Origin: Nanobdellota archaeon
GTDB taxonomy: Bacteria; Patescibacteriota; Minisyncoccia; UBA6257; GWB1-50-10
DNA length: 19,365 bases
Assembly (NCBI GenBank): GCA_030695805.1
Contig: JAUYPG010000057.1
Coordinates: 1-19,365, forward strand
Direction: 5' to 3'
Shown: in pieces, positions 6,585-11,459 of the stretch
Numbering within the stretch: position 1 is the stretch's first letter
Layout: every line of letters begins with the position of its first letter
Notes under the pieces: generated by a model
Seen by the model: only the letters and a program-made list of their open reading frames with translations
The model's database searches: none
What the model was told of the DNA's origin: nothing
Position numbers and translations under genes: made by a program

Positions 6585-7151
6585 ATGATGAAGAAACCAA
6601 TGCACAAAAACGACAGAAGACCGCCCAAGCGGCAGAGCGAGTACGAGGAAAAGACCTTGGAAATCCGGAGGGTAAACCGGGTTGTGAAGGGCGGAAAACG
6701 CTTTAGTTTTCGCGCGACGGTCATAGTCGGAAACAAAAGGGGAAAAGTAGGGGTGGGCATCGCCAAAGGGCTTGATGTGCCCTCTGCCATCGAAAAAGCA
6801 AAACGGCAGGCCGAGAAGGAGGTATTTTTCGTCCCCCTGAAAGACAAGAGAACGATTCCCTATGACGTGGAGGCGAAATACAGGGCATCGAGGGTGCTCT
6901 TAAAACCGGTGCGTGCCGGACACGGCCTTATCGCGGGAGGTCCCATGAGGATCGTGCTTGATTTGGCGGGCGTAAAAGATATCTCCGCGAAAATTTTGGG
7001 AAAGACGACAAATAAACTCACAAACGCGATGGCGACCGTGGTGGCGCTGAAGAAGTTCGGTGCGAGGGAGAAATTTGCGAAGCACGCTGAAGAATCCATT
7101 GAGTCGGGAGAGAGCACGGAAGAAAAAGAGGACGACATCGAGTCCTATTAA
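6585..7151 (+). CDS. rpsE: 30S ribosomal protein S5
   Basis: This 188-residue protein is S5, at the mRNA entry and decoding region. The N-terminal double-stranded RNA-binding-like domain has RRVNRVVKGGKRFSFRATVI and GKVGVGIAKGLDVPSAI, and the C-terminal domain has RAGHGLIAGGPMRIVLDLAGV. The ATG at 6585 is used, though ATG at 6588 or 6600 is possible. The acidic tail (SIESGESTEEKEDDIESY) is longer than usual. rpmD (L30) should follow but does not; rplO starts 15 nt downstream. Confidence 0.97.
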   Translation: MMKKPMHKNDRRPPKRQSEYEEKTLEIRRVNRVVKGGKRFSFRATVIVGNKRGKVGVGIAKGLDVPSAIEKAKRQAEKEVFFVPLKDKRTIPYDVEAKYRASRVLLKPVRAGHGLIAGGPMRIVLDLAGVKDISAKILGKTTNKLTNAMATVVALKKFGAREKFAKHAEESIESGESTEEKEDDIESY

Positions 7152-7166
7152 AACTTTCAACTTTAT

Positions 7167-7577
7167 ATGCAATTCCATAATCTACAACCCAGCGTGAAAA
7201 AGCCCGGTAAAAAGCGCGTGGGCCGCGGCGGCAAGCGCGGCACCTATTCGGGAAGAGGGCAAAAAGGACAGAAGGCGCACGGCGGAAGAAAAATTCCAAA
7301 AGCCGTCGCACAGATCATCTCCCGCCTTCCGAAGCTCCGCGGTTCCAAAAACAGGCCCGCGAAAGAAGTGGTTCGCATTTCTCTTTCGGATCTCGTGAAA
7401 TACGCGAAAGAAGGCGTCGTAACAAGGGACTCGATTATAACCCGGGCGAAAGACAAAAAAAAAGAGGTGAAAATTCTCGCGAACGGGGAAGTAAAAATTC
7501 CTCTTGCCATCGTGGGAATTAAGGTTTCAAAATCTGCGGAAGAAAAGATCAAGAAAGCCGGCGGCAAAATCGTATAG
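7167..7577 (+). CDS. rplO: 50S ribosomal protein L15
   Basis: This 136-residue protein is L15, a late-assembly protein of the large subunit. It begins MQFHNLQPSVKKPGKKRVGRG with the glycine-rich RGTYSGRGQKGQKAHGG segment, and ends KVSKSAEEKIKKAGGKIV. It lies directly after rpsE, without L30. No Shine-Dalgarno is visible before the ATG. The stop codon lies inside the first hairpin of the following family A repeat. Confidence 0.97.
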   Translation: MQFHNLQPSVKKPGKKRVGRGGKRGTYSGRGQKGQKAHGGRKIPKAVAQIISRLPKLRGSKNRPAKEVVRISLSDLVKYAKEGVVTRDSIITRAKDKKKEVKILANGEVKIPLAIVGIKVSKSAEEKIKKAGGKIV

Positions 7578-7618
7578 GACCCATAAGTCCTATTAGTCCT
7601 ATAAGTCCCATAAGTCCT
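7574..7618. repeat. Family A repeat between rplO and secY
   Basis: ATAGGAC and GTCCTAT flank a 6-nt loop (about 7574-7593), followed by tandem CCTATAAGT-type units up to the secY ATG. Unlike other copies, most of the spacer is direct repeats and a long facing arm is missing. Confidence 0.7.
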
Positions 7619-8887
7619 ATGCGCAGATTCCTCCAAATCTTCAAAGTACCGGATCTCCGAAAAAAGGTTATCGCCCTCGCCCTGCTTCTTGTTGTCTTCC
7701 GGATTTTTGCCGCGATTCCGATTCCGGATATAGACACCGCGCGCCTTAAAGAATTTTTCGGCTCGAATGAACTTTTGGGCTTCTTAAACGTTTTTTCCGG
7801 CGGAGGCCTCTCCGGCCTTTCCGTAGTAATGCTCGGGGTGGGACCCTATATTACCGGGAGCATCATTATGCAGCTCCTCACGATCATCTTTCCTAATCTA
7901 AAAAAAATATATAACGAGGAGGGCGCCGAAGGCAGGGCGAAGTTCAACAGGTATTCAAGATATCTTACGGTCCCGCTCGCCATCCTTCAGGGATACGGGT
8001 TCTTAAACCTCCTTCTCTCGCAAGGGGTCATTCTTCCTATGGCCTTCCCGACGCTTTTCGCGAACGTGATTGTGATAACCGCAGGGAGCGTACTTGTGAT
8101 GTGGCTTGGAGAGCTCATGTCCGAGTACAAGATGGGAAACGGCATCTCCCTCATTATCTTCGCGGGCATTGTAAGCGCGGTGCCCCAGACCATCTACGCG
8201 AGCATGTTAAATTATACCCCGAGCGTCCTTCCTACCTATATCGCCTTTATGATCCTCGCGGTCGTCGTCGTCGCCGGGATCGTATTCATAAGCGAAGGGG
8301 AAAGAAAGATTCCGGTCTCCTACGCGAAGCAGGTGCGGGGAAACAAGATGTATGGCGGAGCCGCCTCCTACCTTCCGCTCCGGGTAAATCAGGCGGGCGT
8401 GATTCCGATTATATTCGCTCTCTCCGTTATTCTCTTTCCGCAATTCCTCGCGCAGACGCTTGCCGTTGTCTCTCCCGACCTCGCCATCCAGATGACCTCC
8501 GCGGTGAATAAGTTCGCGGGAAACCTCCTTCTTTTCAGCATTGCCTACTTCATCCTTGTCGTCCTCTTCACATTCTTCTACACCGCGATCACTTTTGATC
8601 CGGGAGAGATATCAAAAAACCTCCAGAAGCACGGCGGCTTCGTCCCGGGAATCCGGCCCGGAGAACACACGCGCCTTTTCATATCAAAGATCGTATATCG
8701 CATCACCCTTTTCGGCGCCTTCTTTCTGGGGCTCATCGCGATTCTTCCGAATGTAACCCAGGCCATAACCGGAATTCAGACGCTCACTCTGGGAGGCACC
8801 GCGATTCTCATTGTGGTAGCCGTCGGGATCGAGATTATGAAACAGATCGAATCCCAGCTCGATATGCGGGAGTATGAGAATGTATAA
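7619..8887 (+). CDS. secY: Preprotein translocase subunit SecY
   Basis: This 422-residue integral membrane protein is SecY, the channel of the Sec translocase. About ten hydrophobic segments can be followed. Family motifs include MLGVGPYITGSIIMQLLTII near TM2, KMGNGISLIIFAGIV, the cytosolic loop ERKIPVSYAKQVRG, YLPLRVNQAGVIPIIFA, and FDPGEISKNLQKHGGFVPGIRPG before the last TM segments. It has its classical place at the end of the spc genes after rplO. The ATG at 7619 overlaps the end of the family A repeat. Confidence 0.98.
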   Translation: MRRFLQIFKVPDLRKKVIALALLLVVFRIFAAIPIPDIDTARLKEFFGSNELLGFLNVFSGGGLSGLSVVMLGVGPYITGSIIMQLLTIIFPNLKKIYNEEGAEGRAKFNRYSRYLTVPLAILQGYGFLNLLLSQGVILPMAFPTLFANVIVITAGSVLVMWLGELMSEYKMGNGISLIIFAGIVSAVPQTIYASMLNYTPSVLPTYIAFMILAVVVVAGIVFISEGERKIPVSYAKQVRGNKMYGGAASYLPLRVNQAGVIPIIFALSVILFPQFLAQTLAVVSPDLAIQMTSAVNKFAGNLLLFSIAYFILVVLFTFFYTAITFDPGEISKNLQKHGGFVPGIRPGEHTRLFISKIVYRITLFGAFFLGLIAILPNVTQAITGIQTLTLGGTAILIVVAVGIEIMKQIESQLDMREYENV

Positions 8888-8973
8888 ATGAAATTCCAAA
8901 TTACAAATCCCAAATCACAAACAACATAAAAATTCATTTGTTTGTAATTTGGTGCTTGTGATTTGTAATTTTT
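8888..8973. repeat. Family E palindromic spacer secY-adk
   Basis: CCAAATTACAAATCCCAAAT and CACAAA face TTTGTTTGTAATTTGG and GATTTGTAATTTTT, ending three bases before the ATG of the adenylate-kinase-like gene. The units are CAAATCCCAAAT-like. Confidence 0.8.
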
Positions 8974-9702
8974 ATGAAGATTGCCATCTCTCTTACTATC
9001 TCGGCCCCTGGAGCCGGAAAAGGCACCCAGGCGGAGCTTCTCGCGAATGAACTCGGTCTTATTCACTTTGACACGGGAAAATATCTTGAGCGCCTCCTTC
9101 ATTCGCCGGAAGCCGAGAAGGACCCAATCTTAAAGCGCGAGCAGATTAATTTTGATACCGGAAAACTCACCACCCCCGAGTGGATTTTGGGGCAGGCAAA
9201 AAAAGAGGCGGAGAAGATCGCGACCTCCGGCCAGGGCCTTATCTTTAGCGGTTCACCGAGAACGCTCTACGAAACCTTCGGAGACGAAAAAGAAGAGGGG
9301 CTCGCCAACATTCTCGTGCGCCTGTACGGAAAAGAAAATGTCTATTTCATAAAACTGGACATTGACGAGGAGACGACCATTGAAAGAAACTCCAAACGGA
9401 TGGTCTGCTCCGTAGAAAGGTTTTCGATTTTGACAGAAGAAGACGAGGAGCGGTGCCGGGCCTTGGGAGGACTCCCTGAAAAAAGAAAAGCGTTGGATGA
9501 TCCCGAAATTATACGCGAACGCCTGAAGGAGTATCGCGAGCGAACCTTCCCCATAATTCGGCGGCTGAAGGAGGAGGGGTATAATGTAATTGAAATTGAC
9601 GGCCGCCCTTTTCCGGATGAAGTATTTGACTCTATTTTGAGAGAACTCAAAATAGAGAAGCAACAAATCACAAATCCCAAATCACAAATAAATCACAAAT
9701 AA
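8974..9702 (+). CDS. adk: Adenylate kinase-like nucleoside monophosphate kinase
   Basis: This 242-residue protein resembles adenylate kinase, which interconverts ATP plus AMP and 2 ADP. The phosphate-binding loop is SAPGAGKGTQ, with Ser where the family usually has the first Gly. FDTGKYL (NMP-binding region) and GSPRTLYE (AMP-binding Arg) follow. The LID region starts MVCSVERF and lacks the four-Cys zinc site; LKEYRERTFPII then matches the family. Position after secY and before map is classical. The final residues, QQITNPKSQINHK, are encoded by the next family E repeat and probably are not part of the fold. Substrate preference is inferred; another NMP kinase activity is possible. Confidence 0.85.
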   Translation: MKIAISLTISAPGAGKGTQAELLANELGLIHFDTGKYLERLLHSPEAEKDPILKREQINFDTGKLTTPEWILGQAKKEAEKIATSGQGLIFSGSPRTLYETFGDEKEEGLANILVRLYGKENVYFIKLDIDEETTIERNSKRMVCSVERFSILTEEDEERCRALGGLPEKRKALDDPEIIRERLKEYRERTFPIIRRLKEEGYNVIEIDGRPFPDEVFDSILRELKIEKQQITNPKSQINHK

Positions 9703-9819
9703 TAAAAATTCCAAACGGGTTTTTGCGCCCGAGGCGCATCCGCCTTTGGCGGAGAATTTCGGTCATTTGAATTTTGACATTGTTTGTAATTTGGGATTTG
9801 GTGCTTGGAATTTTTCATA
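9661..9819. repeat. Family E palindromic spacer adk-map with a nested double hairpin
   Basis: The left arm (AAATCACAAATCCCAAATCA, from about 9665) lies partly inside the adk-like gene and faces the right arm TTTGTAATTTGGGATTTGGT (from about 9784). The loop holds a GC-rich double hairpin at 9725-9754. The map ATG follows the right arm at 9820. Confidence 0.8.
9725..9754. repeat. GC-rich 30-bp double-hairpin element
   Basis: Two adjacent palindromes, TGCGCCCGAGGCGCA and TCCGCCTTTGGCGGA. The reverse complement nearly matches the element inside topA at 12286-12315. It sits in the loop of the family E palindrome, so it appears to be a later insertion. Confidence 0.85.
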
Positions 9820-10581
9820 ATGCTTCGCTTAAAATCCAAAGAAGATATCGGTCTCCTGAAAATTTCCGGAAGTATTCTCACGCGCGTGCTCCAAGAACTT
9901 GAAAAAAAAGCGCGTCCCGGCGTCTCGCTCCTTGATCTTGATAAGTACGCGGCAGAGATTATAAAAAACGCGGGAGGCGAGCCCGCGTTTTTGGGATACA
10001 AGGCGACTTCCCGTTCCGCCCCGTACCCGGCAGTTATCTGCGTCTCGAGAAATGAGACCATTGTTCACGGCATCCCGTATGACACAGAGATCAAGGAAGG
10101 AGATCTGCTTTCTCTGGATACCGGCATAATATATAAACAAATGGTCACGGATGGGGCCATAACCCTGGGGATAGGGAAGATACCTGAATCGGCTAAAAAC
10201 CTCCTGAAAACAGCAAAAAACGCTCTAAAAGAGGGTATGAAGATGTGCAAACCAGGCAATAAGCTCGGAGACATCGGCTGGGCCATTGAAGAAGAGGCAA
10301 AAAGGGGAGGGTGCTTTGTCGTGGAAAAATTGACTGGCCACGGCGTAGGATTCGGGCTTCACGAGGAGCCAACGGTTTATAACTTCGGCGAAAAGGGAAG
10401 TGGAGTAGAACTTGAGCCAGGCATGGTGCTTGCGATCGAGCCAATGCTCGCCATAGGAACTTCAGAGGTAAAGGAATGCGATGACGGAAGTTTTGAAACA
10501 AAAGACGGCTCTCTTGCCGCCCATTTTGAAAAAACAATCGCGATTACCGATCGCGGCTACATAGACCTCACTCCTTGGTGA
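9820..10581 (+). CDS. map: Type I methionine aminopeptidase
   Basis: This 253-residue enzyme removes the N-terminal methionine from new proteins. The five metal ligands can be placed: Asp in SLDTG, Asp in VTDGAITLGIG, His in TGHGVGFGLHE, Glu in AIEPML and Glu in HFEKTIAIT. The substrate-binding His is in ETIVHGIP. I use the ATG at 9820; the TTG at 9805 would translate repeat DNA. In the classic operon infA and rpmJ follow, but here the gene cluster ends. A strong GC palindrome overlaps the stop codon. Confidence 0.97.
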   Translation: MLRLKSKEDIGLLKISGSILTRVLQELEKKARPGVSLLDLDKYAAEIIKNAGGEPAFLGYKATSRSAPYPAVICVSRNETIVHGIPYDTEIKEGDLLSLDTGIIYKQMVTDGAITLGIGKIPESAKNLLKTAKNALKEGMKMCKPGNKLGDIGWAIEEEAKRGGCFVVEKLTGHGVGFGLHEEPTVYNFGEKGSGVELEPGMVLAIEPMLAIGTSEVKECDDGSFETKDGSLAAHFEKTIAITDRGYIDLTPW

Positions 10582-10601
10582 CTCGGCGCGCGCGCCGAGT
10601 C
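10580..10601. terminator. GC-rich palindrome at the end of map
   Basis: GACTCGGCGCGCGCGCCGAG and its last two bases form a perfect palindrome starting at the map stop codon. No T-run follows, so it is not a textbook intrinsic terminator. It marks the end of the long ribosomal cluster and may stop or stabilise the transcript. Confidence 0.4.
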
Positions 10602-10803
10602 ATCCTGAATCCCGCCTCAGCGGGATGAAGAATCTCTCTTAGTTAGTCGCGAAGTCGGATGTCCCCAATGCCCGTACTGAGCTTGCCGAAGTATTAAAAA
10701 TGTAAAAATGACCCAAAGGGTCATAGGACATCCGACTTCCAAAACATTAAATCGTCTATTTGTCATCCTGAATCCCGCCGAAGCGGGATGAAGGATCTCT
10801 TTT
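10599..10803. repeat. Cluster of dispersed palindromic repeats after map
   Basis: Two copies of GTCATCCTGAATCCCGCC...GCGGGATGAAG(A/G)ATCTCT lie at 10599-10637 and 10762-10800; a third, inverted, is at 11405-11443. Between them a 14-bp perfect inverted repeat, GAAGTCGGATGTCC (10651-10664) and GGACATCCGACTTC (10726-10739), encloses a diverged CTGAGCTTGCCGAAG element (from 10678) and the hairpin TGACCCAAAGGGTCA. No gene is visible. Confidence 0.8.
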
Positions 10804-10835
10804 TGTATCCCAAATATTGAGTTGTTAAAAATGTG

Positions 10836-10861
10836 AAAAAGCGGCAGGGGGTACCTACCGC
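10836..10861 (-). terminator. Intrinsic terminator, minus strand
   Basis: Read on the minus strand, GCGGTAGG and CCTGCCGC pair around a TACCC loop (one G-U pair), followed immediately by TTTTTC and a further T-rich stretch. It ends the minus-strand unit that begins near 11219. Confidence 0.7.
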
Positions 10862-10865
10862 TCTT

Positions 10866-10898
10866 GCCTCCGAAGAGGCTGACAGGACCCGAGGGTCC
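10866..10898 (-). other. Two further hairpins at the 3' end of the minus-strand transcript
   Basis: GCCTC-CGAA-GAGGC (10866-10879) and GGACCC-GA-GGGTCC (10885-10898) stand between the short ORF's stop codon and the terminator. Three consecutive stable stems suggest a structured RNA 3' domain. Confidence 0.55.
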
Positions 10899-11018
10899 TC
10901 AGCGAGTGTCTGCGACGACGTTCTCCGGATCTTCGATGGAGACCGCCTTCGTCGCGACCGTGGCGACGTTCATGATGGCCAAAGCCGAGTAAACGAGGTT
11001 GCTGGTGCCCACGCGCAT
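10899..11018 (-). CDS. Hypothetical 39-residue small protein
   Basis: I do not recognise this ORF. It starts with ATG at 11018, preceded by AAGGGA at a fitting distance, one of very few Shine-Dalgarno-like sites in the window. The peptide begins MRVGTSNLVYSALAIM, has a moderately hydrophobic stretch at about residues 6-26, and ends IEDPENVVADTR. Nearly all third codon positions are G or C, unlike the neighbours, which supports coding or a structured RNA of different composition. It has its own promoter and terminator on the minus strand. It could also be an accidental ORF in a noncoding RNA. Confidence 0.45.
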   Translation of the reverse strand: MRVGTSNLVYSALAIMNVATVATKAVSIEDPENVVADTR

Positions 11019-11219
11019 AGCTTGGTCCCTTTCTGGAGACCGACCGAATCGAAACGATAACGACACAACGAAACACGATGCAATATCTCCCCTCGTTTCC
11101 AAGGAGTTTGCCTCGCTCGCAAGAGAGCAAGAGGCCTAGAGTAGGGGACGATATCATCCGACATGCCAGGTTGCCAACCTAGCAGTCACGTTGTTTCATT
11201 CCATTTCACATTAGATGCT
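11019..11219 (-). ncRNA. Structured leader or small RNA, minus strand
   Basis: Between the predicted promoter and the short ORF lie about 200 nt with stable pairing potential. GATATCGTCCCC (minus strand) faces GGGGAGATAT with one bulge; inside it GCCTC and GAGGC close a second stem with GCTC and GAGC within. GGTTGGCAACC forms a further small hairpin upstream. It does not match the motifs I know for RNase P RNA, tmRNA or SRP RNA. It may be the leader of the small ORF or part of one noncoding RNA of about 380 nt. Confidence 0.4.
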
Positions 11220-11225
11220 GATACA

Positions 11226-11253
11226 AATATACCAAAACCAAAAAAAATGTAAA
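11226..11253 (-). promoter_or_regulatory. Sigma-70-type promoter, minus strand
   Basis: On the minus strand, TTTACA (11253-11248) and TATATT (11231-11226) are 16 nt apart in an A/T-rich region. The start would be near 11219, driving the structured unit at 10836-11219. Confidence 0.5.
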
Positions 11254-11310
11254 GCCCCCTGTGGAGAACTCAAAATCCTCACCCGCAGTGTTGTGGTGTT
11301 AGTATTACAA

Positions 11311-11350
11311 TATGTACAGTTATAATGAGATCGCATTATAACTGTACATA
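11311..11350. repeat. 40-nt perfect inverted repeat
   Basis: TATGTACAGTTATAATG (11311-11327) is exactly complementary to 11334-11350, with a 6-nt loop AGATCG. The stem carries TATAAT on both strands. It lies alone between topA and the minus-strand unit, unlike any other repeat in the window. It may be an operator, a symmetric promoter pair or a mobile-element end. Confidence 0.7.
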
Positions 11351-11404
11351 GTATGGCATTAAGGGATAAGCAAGGAAAATTTCACACCCGTCCCCTCGTG
11401 GGGG

Positions 11405-11443
11405 AGAGATTCTTCGTCCCGCCTCAGCGGGACTCAGAATGAC
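11405..11443 (-). repeat. Dispersed palindromic repeat after topA
   Basis: Inverted copy of the CTGA...GAAGAATCTCT element seen at 10599 and 10762, with the core GTCCCGCCTCAGCGGGAC. It lies 16 nt past the topA stop and may act as a 3' stabilising hairpin. Confidence 0.75.
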
Positions 11444-11459
11444 AGAAAGAAATATTGCC

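Noticed and set aside
867..9819. CRISPR array
   Set aside because: The spacer repeats are degenerate, palindromic and interrupted by genes; there are no regular unique spacers and no cas genes.
10833..11060. 75-codon plus-strand ORF opposite the small minus-strand ORF
   Set aside because: Low-complexity charged composition, no promoter or Shine-Dalgarno on this strand, and it starts in the minus-strand terminator.
10836..11219. tmRNA or RNase P RNA
   Set aside because: Length is suitable, but there is no tRNA-like T-arm and acceptor end as in tmRNA and none of the RNase P core sequences.
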